A stretch of 44,031 nucleotides of DNA from Oscillospiraceae bacterium (lineage in GTDB: Bacteria; Bacillota; Clostridia; Oscillospirales; Ruminococcaceae): NCBI GenBank assembly GCA_022766785.1, contig JALEOL010000080.1:1-44031 (forward strand), in the 5' to 3' direction. A model generated the notes under the pieces. That model had not been told where the DNA came from. It saw only the letters and a list, made by a program, of their open reading frames with translations, and searched no databases. This document shows, in pieces, positions 26,887 to 36,898 of this stretch. Position 1 is the first letter of the stretch. Each line of letters opens with the position of its first letter. Position numbers and translations under genes: made by a program.

Positions 26887-29565
26887 TTAAAGTCCGTCAT
26901 CGCTGCGGTTCTTTTTTTCGTCAAGCTCCTTCATGACGTTGTAAGCCTCGTCGTCCTCGGTTATGTGGGAAGTCCGGGGCTTGGGCTTGCGGCTGCTGAA
27001 ATCGTACCGCTCCCTGTCCATGAAGCTCTCCTCTATCTCCGGGAAGGACAGCCCCTCGTCCCGGGAGCTTACCTGCACCGCGCCTTTTTCCGGAGACTCG
27101 TATATCTGCACCGAAAGCTGGCTGATATACGACATGTGCGCCTTTACTCCATCTACCTGATCCACGGGGTACAGGTGGGCATAGCGCCTGGGTCTGCGCT
27201 TCAGTATCACATAGCACAGGAAAATATATCCTGCGAACGCCCCGATGCCGGCAGCCGTACAGATAACGCCCGGCTTTCCACCCGGCGTGTTATAAGTGAA
27301 GCTGATCTCGCACACTCCTGCCGGCACTCTTACGCCGATGAAGCCGCCGTTTACCTGCTCCACCTCCAGCGCCTGGGGAGTCTCGCCCCGGACTGACACA
27401 GTGCCGCTCCAGCCACGGTCATACGGCACGCTGAACACCAGCAGCCTGTCACGGTCGTAATCCGTCACCGCGGTAAATCCGGAGCTGTTCACGCTGAACT
27501 GCTTCGCGCCCAGCGCCTGGCGTTCCCCTGCGTCCGAAAGGAACTTCTCGTACCTCTCATCGGAACCCAGGCTATGGTACTGCTGCTTTGTAAGGATATC
27601 CGAGTATTTCTCCGCCTGCTCCGCCGATAGGATAACGCTGCCGACCATTATGTTATCCACCGTATCCAGCTTCTTCACATCGTCGGTCAGCATATAGGTG
27701 TCATAGGCGTAGCCCATGGGCAGACACGCGGTGTTGTAGTATATATTATACCCGTCCTGCTCCTCCAGGAACTCGAACATCGGCATGTCCTCAAGCGCTT
27801 CCGTCAGCTTCTTTTCGTCAGTGCTGCTTTCGGCTATAAAATATCTCACGTTCGTGAGGGAACGCAGCGCGTAATGCTTTGTTTCCGGTTTGGAATTGAC
27901 CGAACGCTCTATACCCAGCAGGTCGTAAAGCTCAAACGTGGAGTTTGGGATTATGCTGGTGAAGCTTTTTAGGGAGCTCATGCCCCAGAGCATATTGATA
28001 TTGTTGAGGGAATCCATGCACTCCATGCGGTGGAATTCCGGGTCATCAATGTGTATCTGGGCAGACACCTTTCTGTTGTAGTCGCCGAGATACGGCCCGA
28101 GTATCCTGCCATAGCCCACATAGTAATATCCCAGCAGCATGGAGCAAATCACAACGCCCACTGTCGCCTTTTTGGTGAACCCAGCCGCGGTCTGACTTTT
28201 CCGCTTGCGGATCATAAGGAAAAGCGCCACCAGCATACCGGCGCACAGCGCGATATTGACATACACCGCCGGTGACATGCCGTTTGCAAGGTGCGGCAGC
28301 AGCACTTCCTTGCTGCTTTCCTTGTCCTCTGATTCCAGCTTGGTGGGGAAAAGCAGCACCAGCAGCGACATAAGCCCTGCTGCGACGGCGCAGAATTTCG
28401 CGCCGAATTTAAGGTCGAACTCCTCGTGCTCCAGGACATACACCGTAGCCATAGCGCAGAGCAGCTCCGGCATATAGAACCATCTCGTGTAGAAGCTGTA
28501 GTTGAACAGCACGAACGAGGAATTAAGCCCCGGCACCATCGCAATGACAAAGCACGCCGGGAGCAGCAGCCTCAGCCACTTCATGCGCCGCGAAGCCTCA
28601 CTGCCGGCTCCCTTTACCAGGGCTATCACCCCGGACAACGAGAACAGCGGCAGGAACAGCGCCACGCTGCTCCACTTTGCGTCGGCTTTCTCGAACATCG
28701 ACGTTCTGGCAGGCACCTCTCCGGGGAAGAACATTCCCTCCAGAATAAGCCCGTAGCGCTGGTTCTTGTTGTAAAACAGGAAATCCCAGCCGTTCAGCAC
28801 AGATGTAGAGCGCGGAACGTCCAGCACCTGGAATATCGACGGCACGAACAGCACACCGGCGATAAGTACTCCGCACACCGACTCGAACGCAAGGCAGAGA
28901 AAGTCCCTCACGCCGAACCGGAAACGGCTGTCCCCGATAAGCCGCGCGATGAAATACAGCACCAGAAAAATGCACTCGCCGATGAAGAAGAAATAGTTCA
29001 CGAACGCGTTTATCGCCACCGCCACCGCGAGAGCGCCGCGCCGCTTGTTTATCACAGCCTCCTCCAGCCCGATGAGCAGCAGCGGAAAAAACACTATCGC
29101 CTCATGGAAGTGATTGAAGAAGATGTTGTACATCGAATAGCCGGAAAACGCGTACAGAAGCCCCCCGATCAGCGCACTCTGCGGCTTGGTAACGAACCTG
29201 CGGATATAAACGAACGCGAAAAGCGACGACAGCGCGATCTTCAGCGCCAGCAGCGGCGCCATGAGATACTGGGATATCGCAGCCGGGAACATCGCCGCAA
29301 ACCAGAAGAACGGGCTTCCCAGCGTGTAGAAGCTGTATGAGCCGACAAAATTCACGCCGAGATCGGTTTTCCAGTTCCAGCCGAAATTGCCGCTCTGCAC
29401 CGCCTCGATACAGGTCTTGTAGAACGGTATCTGCTGCGCGTTGTAGTCGCCGTAATATACGAAATACCCCCGGTCGAGTATCAGGAACGGCAGCAGGAGC
29501 ACTCCTGCCATTGCCAGCGCATACAGGAACGCACGGACATAGTATTTTCTTTCCTGTCTGAACAT
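26887..29565 (-). CDS. YfhO family membrane protein
   Basis: The 892-residue protein has an N-terminal membrane helix, the conserved extracytoplasmic block GDYNAQQIPFYK, then about a dozen further helices to about residue 480, a large extracellular domain (about 490-780), one more helix (about 785-805) and a charged cytosolic tail of about 85 residues. YfhO proteins are GT-C-fold glycosyltransferases; Bacillus YfhO glycosylates lipoteichoic acid. Acceptor and sugar here cannot be read. Loop residues NWKTDLGVNFVGSYSFYTL fit the family. It starts 18 bases after argS with GGAG upstream. Confidence 0.88.
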   Translation of the reverse strand: MFRQERKYYVRAFLYALAMAGVLLLPFLILDRGYFVYYGDYNAQQIPFYKTCIEAVQSGNFGWNWKTDLGVNFVGSYSFYTLGSPFFWFAAMFPAAISQYLMAPLLALKIALSSLFAFVYIRRFVTKPQSALIGGLLYAFSGYSMYNIFFNHFHEAIVFFPLLLIGLEEAVINKRRGALAVAVAINAFVNYFFFIGECIFLVLYFIARLIGDSRFRFGVRDFLCLAFESVCGVLIAGVLFVPSIFQVLDVPRSTSVLNGWDFLFYNKNQRYGLILEGMFFPGEVPARTSMFEKADAKWSSVALFLPLFSLSGVIALVKGAGSEASRRMKWLRLLLPACFVIAMVPGLNSSFVLFNYSFYTRWFYMPELLCAMATVYVLEHEEFDLKFGAKFCAVAAGLMSLLVLLFPTKLESEDKESSKEVLLPHLANGMSPAVYVNIALCAGMLVALFLMIRKRKSQTAAGFTKKATVGVVICSMLLGYYYVGYGRILGPYLGDYNRKVSAQIHIDDPEFHRMECMDSLNNINMLWGMSSLKSFTSIIPNSTFELYDLLGIERSVNSKPETKHYALRSLTNVRYFIAESSTDEKKLTEALEDMPMFEFLEEQDGYNIYYNTACLPMGYAYDTYMLTDDVKKLDTVDNIMVGSVILSAEQAEKYSDILTKQQYHSLGSDERYEKFLSDAGERQALGAKQFSVNSSGFTAVTDYDRDRLLVFSVPYDRGWSGTVSVRGETPQALEVEQVNGGFIGVRVPAGVCEISFTYNTPGGKPGVICTAAGIGAFAGYIFLCYVILKRRPRRYAHLYPVDQVDGVKAHMSYISQLSVQIYESPEKGAVQVSSRDEGLSFPEIEESFMDRERYDFSSRKPKPRTSHITEDDEAYNVMKELDEKKNRSDDGL

Positions 29566-29583
29566 AATTCTCCGATTTTCCGT

Positions 29584-31383
29584 TTACATTCTCTCGGGTG
29601 CCTCTACCTTGAGCAGGGAGAGGACGTTCTTCAGAGCGGTCTTTGCCGCAGTGCACAGAGCCAGTCTTGAGAGCTTCACGCTGTCCTCCGCCCCCTTTAT
29701 CGGGCAGCTGTCGTAGAACTTGTGGAACGTCTGAGCCAGCTCGTAGGAATATCTCGTCAGCGCCGAGGGGTCGTAATCCTTAGCCGCCTGGTTTATCATC
29801 TCGGGCATTTCGGCGATCTTACGGATAAGCGCGTACTCCGCCGGGTCGCTGTAGGATACCTCGCCGCCCCGGTACTGCACGCCCTCGTCCGCCTGCCTGC
29901 GGATAATGCTGCATATCCTCGCGTGGGCGTACTGTACATAGAACACCGGATTCTTGCTGGATTCCTCCACCGCGAGATCAAGGTCGAACTCAAGGTGGGT
30001 ATCCGCGGTGCGCTGGTTGAACACGAACCTCGCCGCATCGATCGGCACCTCGTCCAGCAGCGTGGTGAGGGTTATCGCCTTGCCGGAGCGCTTGCTGAGC
30101 TTACAGGGCTTGCCGTCGCGGATAAGCATTACCATCTGCATGATGACCACGTCAAGGCGCTTCTCGTCGATACCGAGGGCGGAAAGCGCGATCCTCATGC
30201 GCTGAACATAGCCGTGGTGATCCGCGCCGAGCACGTTTATCGCCTTGTCGTAATTTCTGGTGATGAGCTTGTCATAGTGGTATGCGATATCCGGCACGAT
30301 ATAGGTCGGGAAGCCGTTGGAACGCACCAGCACAAAATCCTGGTCGCCGCCGAAATCAGTAGCCCTCAGCCACAGTGCGCCGTCCTTTTCATAGGTGTGA
30401 CCGCCGGCTTTCAGCTTTTCGATAACGTCAGCCACAGCGCCGTTGTTGTGCAGAGTGCTCTCCTTGAACCAGTTGTCGTACTTTATGCGGTATTTCAGCA
30501 GATCCTCCTCCAGCCGCCTCTCGTTCAGCGGCAGTGCGTAATCCACCAGAGCCTTGCGGCGCTCCTCATCACTCTTTTCCGAGAGCGCCTTGCCGCCGTG
30601 CAGGTCGTAGTAGTTCTTCGCGTGCTCGATTATATCCATGCCGAGATAAACATCATTCGGCATGGTGAAAGGCAGAGCCTTCTGCTCCTCGGGGATATCG
30701 CCGTTCTCGTCCGGAGTGGAGGTGTTGTCGTAGATAGTCTTTGTGAGCTTCTCCATATCATCGCCGCATTCCGCGATGACACTCTGCCCCGCGTCGCTGC
30801 AAAGCTGCATGTAGCGCAGATCAAGCGACTTTCCGAACTTTGCCACCTGGTTTCCTGCGTCGTTGATATAGAACTCACGGCTGACCTCGTAGCCTGCCTC
30901 CTGGAGCAGCGAAGAAAGGCTGTCGCCAAGCGCTCCGCCCCGGGCGTTGCCTATATGCATAGGGCCTGTCGGGTTCGCTGAAACGAACTCCACCAGCACG
31001 CGCTTTCCCTTGCCGAGATCGGTCTTGCCGTAGTCCTCGCCCATAGCGACAGCGTTCCTTACAACTCCCCCGAACCAGCTTTCGCCGATAAAGAAATTCA
31101 GGAAGCCGGGGCCTGCCACCTCAACCTTGCTGAAATCAGTCCCTGCGAACTCCACCGCGTCAGCTATCATCTGCGCGATGGCACGGGGGTTGTTTTTAAG
31201 CGCCTTTGCGGATACCAGCGCCGTATTTGCGGAGAAATCACCGTGGCTGTTGTCCGCCGGGATAGTCACCTGGAAAGGCGGCAGCGGCTCAGAGGGGATC
31301 TTTCCCTCCGCGACCAGCCTGCCCAGTGCGCCCATGATCATTTCCTTGACCTGTGCCTTTGCGTCTTCTACTGCGTTGTACAT
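29584..31383 (-). CDS. argS: Arginine--tRNA ligase
   Basis: The 599-residue class I synthetase starts with the Arg-S N-terminal additional domain, then PTGPMHIGNARGG containing the HIGH-class motif HIGN (143-146), the central domain, a KMSKS-type loop KLSKR (428-432) and the alpha-helical anticodon-binding domain ending in LSLLKVEAPERM. The ATG at 31383 has GAGGAG nine bases upstream; in-frame ATGs farther upstream would overlap the DUF1934 gene. No T-box leader is present, because the gene is internal to the ddl operon. Confidence 0.96.
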   Translation of the reverse strand: MYNAVEDAKAQVKEMIMGALGRLVAEGKIPSEPLPPFQVTIPADNSHGDFSANTALVSAKALKNNPRAIAQMIADAVEFAGTDFSKVEVAGPGFLNFFIGESWFGGVVRNAVAMGEDYGKTDLGKGKRVLVEFVSANPTGPMHIGNARGGALGDSLSSLLQEAGYEVSREFYINDAGNQVAKFGKSLDLRYMQLCSDAGQSVIAECGDDMEKLTKTIYDNTSTPDENGDIPEEQKALPFTMPNDVYLGMDIIEHAKNYYDLHGGKALSEKSDEERRKALVDYALPLNERRLEEDLLKYRIKYDNWFKESTLHNNGAVADVIEKLKAGGHTYEKDGALWLRATDFGGDQDFVLVRSNGFPTYIVPDIAYHYDKLITRNYDKAINVLGADHHGYVQRMRIALSALGIDEKRLDVVIMQMVMLIRDGKPCKLSKRSGKAITLTTLLDEVPIDAARFVFNQRTADTHLEFDLDLAVEESSKNPVFYVQYAHARICSIIRRQADEGVQYRGGEVSYSDPAEYALIRKIAEMPEMINQAAKDYDPSALTRYSYELAQTFHKFYDSCPIKGAEDSVKLSRLALCTAAKTALKNVLSLLKVEAPERM

Positions 31384-31402
31384 TCCTGTTGTCTCCTCTT
31401 TT

Positions 31403-31840
31403 TCAAACATTATCATCATGCGGTCTGACGTTTATAGTTATCTCATTTGTGAGCATAAGCCCTGAATTAACGTCGATCGTATAGCGGACGTATATCTCGC
31501 CGCCCTCGCCGGTCATGGCGTTGCGCATTTCGTTGGTGGAAATGCCGATCATGCAGTCGCCGTACTCCGTACCGTAATGGCAGAAGTGGCGCTTGCCGTT
31601 CTCAAAAACCAGCGCCGAGAACGCCTTTCCGGTACGGGTCATGGTAAGCGTGCCGTCCTGCTGACCTATCCTCAGCTGAACGTGGCTTCCGTCGTAGCCG
31701 GTGGCTTCGCTCTCGTCATAGTCTATGAAGAAGCTGCCGCCGTGCTCCCGGAATTCACCCTTTGTGAACAGCTCGGAGCTGTCCGTGGAGCCGTCCGCGG
31801 TCTGCTTTACGATCATCCGGATATTCGCGTTGTTTGCCAA
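31403..31840 (-). CDS. DUF1934 (YwiB-like) beta-barrel protein
   Basis: About 145 residues of a lipocalin-like beta-barrel family (DUF1934, YwiB), whose function is unknown. Visible features are the IRMIVKQTADG opening strand, FIDYDESEATGYDGSHVQLRI, TLTMTRTGK and a last strand MLTNEITINVRP. A GTG at 31849 overlaps the GGGAG ribosome site, so the TTG at 31840, eight bases after GGGAG, is preferred. In many Firmicutes this gene lies directly before argS, as here. Confidence 0.85.
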   Translation of the reverse strand: MANNANIRMIVKQTADGSTDSSELFTKGEFREHGGSFFIDYDESEATGYDGSHVQLRIGQQDGTLTMTRTGKAFSALVFENGKRHFCHYGTEYGDCMIGISTNEMRNAMTGEGGEIYVRYTIDVNSGLMLTNEITINVRPHDDNV

Positions 31841-31855
31841 ATCAATCACTCCCGA

Positions 31856-32932
31856 TCAGTTTTCAGAGTTCTTTTCGATAGCAAGCTCAATGAGCCTGTC
31901 GAGAAGATCCCCGTATTCTATTCCCATATTTTCCATAAGCTTCGGATACATGCTTATCGGCGTAAATCCCGGAATGGTGTTGATCTCATTGAGCACCAGC
32001 CCGTCCTCCGTCACGAAGAAATCCACCCTGGAAAGACCGCTGCACCCCATTGCGATGTAGGCTTTCTTTGCGGTCTCACGAAGCTGCTCCGTCATTTCCG
32101 GGGAGATCTTCGCCGGGATATCCAGAACAGAAGTACCCAGATTGTATTTTGCGTCAAAGTCGTAGAATTCCTCCGCCGGGGTAATCTGCCCGGGGATAGA
32201 CGCGATGAGCTGCTCGCCGTTGCCCAGCACAGCACACTCCACTTCCTTGCCGACTATCTCGGTCTCGATAACGACCTTTTCGCCGTGAGCGAAAGCGATC
32301 TTTATGCCGCTTTTGAGCGCCTCGCGGTCAGCCGCTCTTGTAACTCCAACAGAGGAACCTGCGCACGCCGGCTTTACGAACATGGGATATCCCCCGAGCT
32401 TTCTCTCGATATCCTCGCACGCCCCGTCGATGTCGTGCAGAGAGGTTCGCGTGACAAAGCAGAACGGCGCTGTGCGAATGCCTGCCGCCTCCAGTATCGT
32501 GTGAGTGATAGTCTTATCCATGCAGGAAGCGCTGCTGGTCATGTCGCAGCCGACGCATGGAAGCCCTGCAAGAGCGCACAGTCCCTGTACAGTACCGTCC
32601 TCGCCGTACATTCCGTGCAGCACCGGGAACACCACGTCCACCTTGCGCAGATAGAATTTGTCGTCCTGTCCCAGCAGGAGCACTCCCTTGCCGACGGTAT
32701 CCGGGCTTATCACTGCAGTGCAGTTGTCGGGGTTGTTTTCCCACTCGCCGGTCTTTATGTCCTCGTACTCTCCGGGGTAGTACATCCAGTGTCCCTTTTT
32801 GGTAATGCCGATGCACATCACGTCGTACTTATCCTTCGGGATATTGTTCAGAACTGAATACGCCGACACCAGCGAAACATCGTGCTCGCTCGAAGCCCCT
32901 CCGAACAGCACCGCTACCTTCAATTTAGCCAT
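31856..32932 (-). CDS. ddl: D-alanine--D-alanine ligase
   Basis: Ddl makes the D-Ala-D-Ala dipeptide of peptidoglycan. The 358-residue ATP-grasp protein has FGGASSEHDVS (10-19), HGMYGEDGT, CMDK (137-140), the phosphate loop GSSVGV (192-197), the omega loop EEFYDFDAKY (254-263) and the metal-binding NEINTIPGFT. Tyr263 in the omega loop is the residue typical of D-Ala-D-Ala rather than D-lactate ligases. The start ATG 32932 is preceded by GGTGG. It has its own promoter and heads an operon with DUF1934, argS, yfhO and a NUDIX gene. Confidence 0.95.
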   Translation of the reverse strand: MAKLKVAVLFGGASSEHDVSLVSAYSVLNNIPKDKYDVMCIGITKKGHWMYYPGEYEDIKTGEWENNPDNCTAVISPDTVGKGVLLLGQDDKFYLRKVDVVFPVLHGMYGEDGTVQGLCALAGLPCVGCDMTSSASCMDKTITHTILEAAGIRTAPFCFVTRTSLHDIDGACEDIERKLGGYPMFVKPACAGSSVGVTRAADREALKSGIKIAFAHGEKVVIETEIVGKEVECAVLGNGEQLIASIPGQITPAEEFYDFDAKYNLGTSVLDIPAKISPEMTEQLRETAKKAYIAMGCSGLSRVDFFVTEDGLVLNEINTIPGFTPISMYPKLMENMGIEYGDLLDRLIELAIEKNSEN

Positions 32933-33021
32933 ATATTTCCACCCTGCGCACCTCTCCGGTGCGTCCTTTCTGTAATGGTACAGTTTACTCAGGTGTACCT
33001 GTACATAATAACTCAGATTAT

Positions 33022-33050
33022 ATTGTATCACAAATCCGCTCCGTTTTCAA
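33022..33050 (-). promoter_or_regulatory. Sigma-A promoter of the ddl operon
   Basis: On the minus strand TTGAAA (33050-33045) and TACAAT (33027-33022) are 17 bases apart, about 90 bases before the ddl ATG. Confidence 0.8.
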
Positions 33051-33156
33051 TAGGTAATCCGCATAAAAATCACAAAAAATGAAAGATATCCGGCGAAATA
33101 CGGAGAAAACAGCAAGAAAACGGAAATCAGGACAGCGCCTACCCTTTAACCGGAGC

Positions 33157-33184
33157 AAAAGAAAACCGCCCCAGACGGAGCGGT
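33157..33184 (-). terminator. Terminator of the hrcA-grpE-dnaK-dnaJ operon
   Basis: On the minus strand CACCGC and GCGGT flank an imperfect GC-rich loop and are followed by TTTTCTTTT, ten bases after the dnaJ stop. Confidence 0.75.
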
Positions 33185-33193
33185 GAATTTATT

Positions 33194-34375
33194 CTACTGC
33201 TTGCCGAAGATATCCTTCAGCTTGTCGAAAAAGCTTGTGCGGCGCGAGTAGTTCTTGTCCTCGAGAGTGTTCTCAAACTCCTGCAAAGCGTCCTTCTGCT
33301 TCTTGCTGAGGTTGGTGGGAACTTCAACAGAAACCTGCACCAGCTCGTCTCCCCTGCCGCTGCGCTGACAGTGCTGAACGCCCTTTCCGCGTATCGTGAA
33401 AACCTTGCCCGGCTGAGTTCCGGCTGGGATCGTGTACTTCATCGTGCCGTCTATGGTGGGGATATCTATCTCCGCACCGAGAGCCGCCTGTGTAAAGGTC
33501 AGCGGTACTTCAACGATGATGTTGTCGCCGTCACGCTCGAATACCTTGTCCTCGCGCACCGAGATACGAACCTTGAGGTCGCCGCGCGGGCCGCCGTTTA
33601 CGCCTGCGTTGCCCTTTCCGCTCAGGCGGATAGTCTGCCCGTCGGATATGCCGGCAGGGATATTGAGGGAGATCGTGACCTTCTTCTGGGTCACGCCGTT
33701 GCCGGAGCACTTCGGGCAGGGGGACTCGATGACCCTGCCCTTGCCCATGCACTTGGAGCAGGCGCGCGTGGACTGCATCATGCCGAACATGGTCTGCTGA
33801 CGCACATTGACTTTACCGGTACCGCGGCAGTCGGGACAGGTCTTTGCCTCGGTGCCCTTCTTCGCGCCGGTGCCGCCGCATTCATCGCACGGCTCCACAC
33901 GGTTGATCTCGATATCGTGGACAACTCCCTTGCACGCCTCCATAAAGCTGATGCTGAGGGACACAACTATATCCGAACCCTTGCGCGGACCGTTCGCGCT
34001 GGTGCGTGAGCCGCCGGAAAATCCTCCGCCGAAAATATTATCAAAAATATCGCCGAGGTCGATGCCGTCGCCGCCGAAACCTCCGGTAAATCCGCCGAAG
34101 CCTCCGAAACCGCCGCCTCCGCCTGTGCCCTGACCTGCGCCGTAGCTGGGGTCGACCCCTGCGAAGCCGAACTGATCGTATCTCGCCTTCTTCTCGGGGT
34201 CGGAAAGCACGTCGTTCGCCTCGTTGACCTCCTTGAATTTAGCCTCAGCCTCGGGATTATCCGGATTGAGGTCGGGGTGATACTTCTTCGCCATCTGGCG
34301 GTAAGCCTTCTTTATCTCCGCGTCGGTGGCACCCTTTTTCAGACCCAGCACCTCGTAATAATCTCTCTTCTCCAT
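33194..34375 (-). CDS. dnaJ: Molecular chaperone DnaJ (Hsp40)
   Basis: The 393-residue protein has an N-terminal J domain with HPD (33-35) that stimulates DnaK ATPase, a long Gly/Phe-rich linker (about 75-125), four CxxCxGxG zinc repeats ([32 protein letters not shown]) and the C-terminal substrate-binding beta domains. This is full type I DnaJ architecture. AAGGA precedes the ATG. It is the last gene of the heat-shock operon, separated from dnaK by a hairpin. Confidence 0.97.
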   Translation of the reverse strand: MEKRDYYEVLGLKKGATDAEIKKAYRQMAKKYHPDLNPDNPEAEAKFKEVNEANDVLSDPEKKARYDQFGFAGVDPSYGAGQGTGGGGGFGGFGGFTGGFGGDGIDLGDIFDNIFGGGFSGGSRTSANGPRKGSDIVVSLSISFMEACKGVVHDIEINRVEPCDECGGTGAKKGTEAKTCPDCRGTGKVNVRQQTMFGMMQSTRACSKCMGKGRVIESPCPKCSGNGVTQKKVTISLNIPAGISDGQTIRLSGKGNAGVNGGPRGDLKVRISVREDKVFERDGDNIIVEVPLTFTQAALGAEIDIPTIDGTMKYTIPAGTQPGKVFTIRGKGVQHCQRSGRGDELVQVSVEVPTNLSKKQKDALQEFENTLEDKNYSRRTSFFDKLKDIFGKQ

Positions 34376-34401
34376 AAGTAATCAATCCTTCTGTATGAGA
34401 A

Positions 34402-34437
34402 ACACAACGCCTTGGGGATTTCCACAGGGCGTTGTGT
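34402..34437 (-). other. Hairpin between dnaK and dnaJ
   Basis: ACACAACGCC (34402-34411) and GGCGTTGTGT (34428-34437) form a perfect 10-bp stem with a 16-base loop. After it the minus strand reads TTCTC, so termination would be weak. It could lower dnaJ expression or stabilise the dnaK 3' end. Confidence 0.6.
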
Positions 34438-34449
34438 AATCTAAATCAA

Positions 34450-36258
34450 TTATTCATCGATGATCTCGCCGTCAACAGGGCCGTTCTCCTGCTGAGGAGC
34501 TGCGCCGTCAGCGCCTGCCGCCGCGCCCTGTGCCTGATAGATCTTGCCTGCTACCTCGTAGAACTCCTTCTGAAGCTCGTCCTTGGCAGTCTTGACAGCC
34601 TCGATATCAGTGCCCTTGAGCGCTTCCTTGAGAGCGTCCAGCTTGGGCTGAACCTTCGCCTTATCGTCCTCTGTTACCTTGTCGCCGAAATCGGTCATCG
34701 ACTTCTCGATCTGGTAAACCATCTGGTCTGCCTCGTTGCGTGTGTCAACGTCCTCCTTGCGCTTCTTATCCTCGGCTGCGAACTGCTCTGCTTCCTTGAC
34801 AGCCTTGTCGATATCCTCCTTGCTCATGTTGGTGGAGGCGGTAATGGAGATGTGCTGCTCCTTGCCTGTGCCAAGATCCTTTGCAGTTACGTTTACGATA
34901 CCGTTCGCGTCGATATCGAAGGTAACTTCGATCTGCGGAATACCACGGGGAGCCGGAGCAATGCCGTCCAGACGGAAAGTACCGATGGACTTGTTGTCCT
35001 TCGCGAACTCACGCTCGCCCTGGAGTACGTTGATATCAACGCTGGGCTGGTTGTCGGAGTAGGTGGAGAATATCTGGCTCTTCTTGGTAGGAATTGTCGT
35101 GTTGCGCTCGATCATTCTGGTGCAAACGCCGCCTGCGGTCTCGATACCGAGGGACAGAGGAGTTACGTCCAGCAGCAGCAGACCGGTAACTTCCTTGTTG
35201 AGAACGCCGCCCTGGATAGAAGCGCCGATAGCAACGCACTCGTCAGGGTTGATGCCCTTGAACGGATCCTTGCCGAGGAAGCCCTTTACAGCGTCCTGAA
35301 CAGCCGGAATTCTCGTAGAACCGCCCACCAGAAGGATCTTGTCGATCTCGCTCTTGTCAAGACCGGAGTCGGAGATAGCCTGCTTCAGCGGTCCCATGGT
35401 AGCCTCAACGAGGTCTGCGGTCAGCTCGTTGAACTTAGCCCTTGTGAGGGTAACGTTCAGGTGCTTGGGTCCTGTAGCGTCAGCGGTGATATACGGGATA
35501 TTTACGTTTACGGAAGTGGAGTTGGACAGTGCGATCTTAGCCTTTTCAGCCTCGTCCTTCAGTCTCTGCATTGCGAACTTGTCGCTGCTGAGGTCGATAC
35601 CGTCGGACTTCTTGAATTCGCTCTTTAAGAAGTCGATGATCCTCTGGTCGAAGTCGTCGCCGCCGAGGTGGTTGTTACCTGCGGTAGCAAGTACCTCCTG
35701 AACGCCGTCGCCGATCTCGATAACGGATACATCGAACGTACCGCCGCCGAGGTCGTATACAACGATCTTCTGCTCCTCTTCCTTGTCGATACCGTAAGCG
35801 AGCGCAGCGGCTGTCGGCTCGTTGATTATTCTGTGGACTTTCAGACCTGCGATCTGTCCTGCGTCCTTGGTAGCCTGACGCTGGCTGTCGGTGAAGTATG
35901 CCGGAACGGTGATAACAGCGTCGGATACAGTCTCGCCGAGGTATGCCTCTGCGTCGTGCTTCAGCTTCTGAAGTATCATTGCGGAGATCTCCTGCGGAGT
36001 GTACTTCTTGCCGTCGATCTCTACCTTGTAATCGCTGCCCATGTGGCGCTTGATGGAAATTACGGTCTTTTCAGGGTTGGTGACAGCCTGGTTCTTTGCC
36101 AGCTGACCCACCAGACGCTCGCCGTCCTTTGTGAAAGCGACAACCGACGGTGTGGTTCTCGAACCCTCAGAGTTGGTGATAACCACCGGCTCGCCGCCCT
36201 CGATAACGGATACGCAGGAATTTGTCGTACCTAAGTCAATACCAATGATCTTTCCCAT
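34450..36258 (-). CDS. dnaK: Molecular chaperone DnaK (Hsp70)
   Basis: The 602-residue Hsp70 begins [16 protein letters not shown] and has the actin-like ATPase segments [12 protein letters not shown] and the phosphate loop [11 protein letters not shown], the linker [15 protein letters not shown], a peptide-binding beta domain and a helical lid. It lacks the extra insert seen in Gram-negative DnaK, as usual in Firmicutes. GGAGG eight bases before the ATG at 36258 is preferred over an upstream in-frame ATG at 36273. It follows grpE after 106 bases and is under HrcA/CIRCE control. Confidence 0.98.
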   Translation of the reverse strand: MGKIIGIDLGTTNSCVSVIEGGEPVVITNSEGSRTTPSVVAFTKDGERLVGQLAKNQAVTNPEKTVISIKRHMGSDYKVEIDGKKYTPQEISAMILQKLKHDAEAYLGETVSDAVITVPAYFTDSQRQATKDAGQIAGLKVHRIINEPTAAALAYGIDKEEEQKIVVYDLGGGTFDVSVIEIGDGVQEVLATAGNNHLGGDDFDQRIIDFLKSEFKKSDGIDLSSDKFAMQRLKDEAEKAKIALSNSTSVNVNIPYITADATGPKHLNVTLTRAKFNELTADLVEATMGPLKQAISDSGLDKSEIDKILLVGGSTRIPAVQDAVKGFLGKDPFKGINPDECVAIGASIQGGVLNKEVTGLLLLDVTPLSLGIETAGGVCTRMIERNTTIPTKKSQIFSTYSDNQPSVDINVLQGEREFAKDNKSIGTFRLDGIAPAPRGIPQIEVTFDIDANGIVNVTAKDLGTGKEQHISITASTNMSKEDIDKAVKEAEQFAAEDKKRKEDVDTRNEADQMVYQIEKSMTDFGDKVTEDDKAKVQPKLDALKEALKGTDIEAVKTAKDELQKEFYEVAGKIYQAQGAAAGADGAAPQQENGPVDGEIIDE

Positions 36259-36364
36259 GATGAAATCCTCCATTCTTTTGTTTGCATGATGTCATGCTAT
36301 GATAAATATTACAAATGCTCTTTTCCAGTGCGGTGAGAAAGGTACAGAAGCTTTATCGCCGTAC

Positions 36365-36898
36365 TCAGTTTGCTACTGCGACCATGGCGAAGCGTATAAC
36401 CTTGTCATTGATCTTGTAGCCCTTGGCGAAGGTCTTTGCGACCCTGCCGCTTTCGACGCTCTCGTCGTCAACCCTCTGTACCGCCTGGTGCAGCTGTGGG
36501 TTGAATTCCGCTCCGTCGCTCTCGATCTCGGTAACTCCCAGCTTCGTGAGCGTCGCCATGAAGCTGTCGTAGATCATCTGAACGCCCTGCTTGTAGTTTT
36601 CGTCCGAGCACTCAGCCTGGAGCGCTCTTTCGAGATTATCCATGACCGGCAGGAAATCCGCGACCACGTTAGTTATGATGTCTGCACGGAGCTCCAGCTT
36701 TTCCTTTGCGGTGCGCTTTCTGTGGTTGTCATATTCAGCCATCGTCCGGAGAAGCTGATCCTTAACCTGTGCAAGCTCTGCTGCGAGCTTATCGTCTGCG
36801 GACTGCTCTGCGGCTTCGTCTGCTTCCACAGTTTCCTCTGCAGGAACTTCTTCAGCCTGGGCGGTCTGCTCCAGATCCTTGCTTTCGCTATTCTCCAT
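36365..36898 (-). CDS. grpE: Nucleotide exchange factor GrpE
   Basis: 177 residues. An acidic, disordered N-terminus (about 1-30) precedes a long coiled coil with LAQVKDQLLRTMAEYDNHRKRT, then the beta-wing with VAKTFAKGYKINDKVIRFAMVAVA. GrpE dimers release ADP from DnaK. The ATG at 36898 overlaps the hrcA 3' end by eleven bases, with GAGG nine bases upstream, so expression is coupled to hrcA. Confidence 0.96.
   Translation of the reverse strand: MENSESKDLEQTAQAEEVPAEETVEADEAAEQSADDKLAAELAQVKDQLLRTMAEYDNHRKRTAKEKLELRADIITNVVADFLPVMDNLERALQAECSDENYKQGVQMIYDSFMATLTKLGVTEIESDGAEFNPQLHQAVQRVDDESVESGRVAKTFAKGYKINDKVIRFAMVAVAN

Noticed and set aside
31856..32932. Ddl as a possible D-lactate (vancomycin resistance) ligase, because LPCVGC has Cys where Tyr is common
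   Set aside because: The specificity-determining omega loop has the usual Tyr (EEFYDFDAKY), and there are no vanH, vanX or regulator genes nearby, so a normal D-Ala-D-Ala ligase is indicated.
32933..33193. Possible small gene between ddl and dnaJ
   Set aside because: Only the ddl promoter, an AT-rich stretch and the dnaJ terminator are visible; no ribosome site with a plausible ORF.
36284..36297. Palindrome GCATGATGTCATGC upstream of dnaK
   Set aside because: It is short, has no promoter in the right place and the operon is already explained by CIRCE; chance occurrence is likely.
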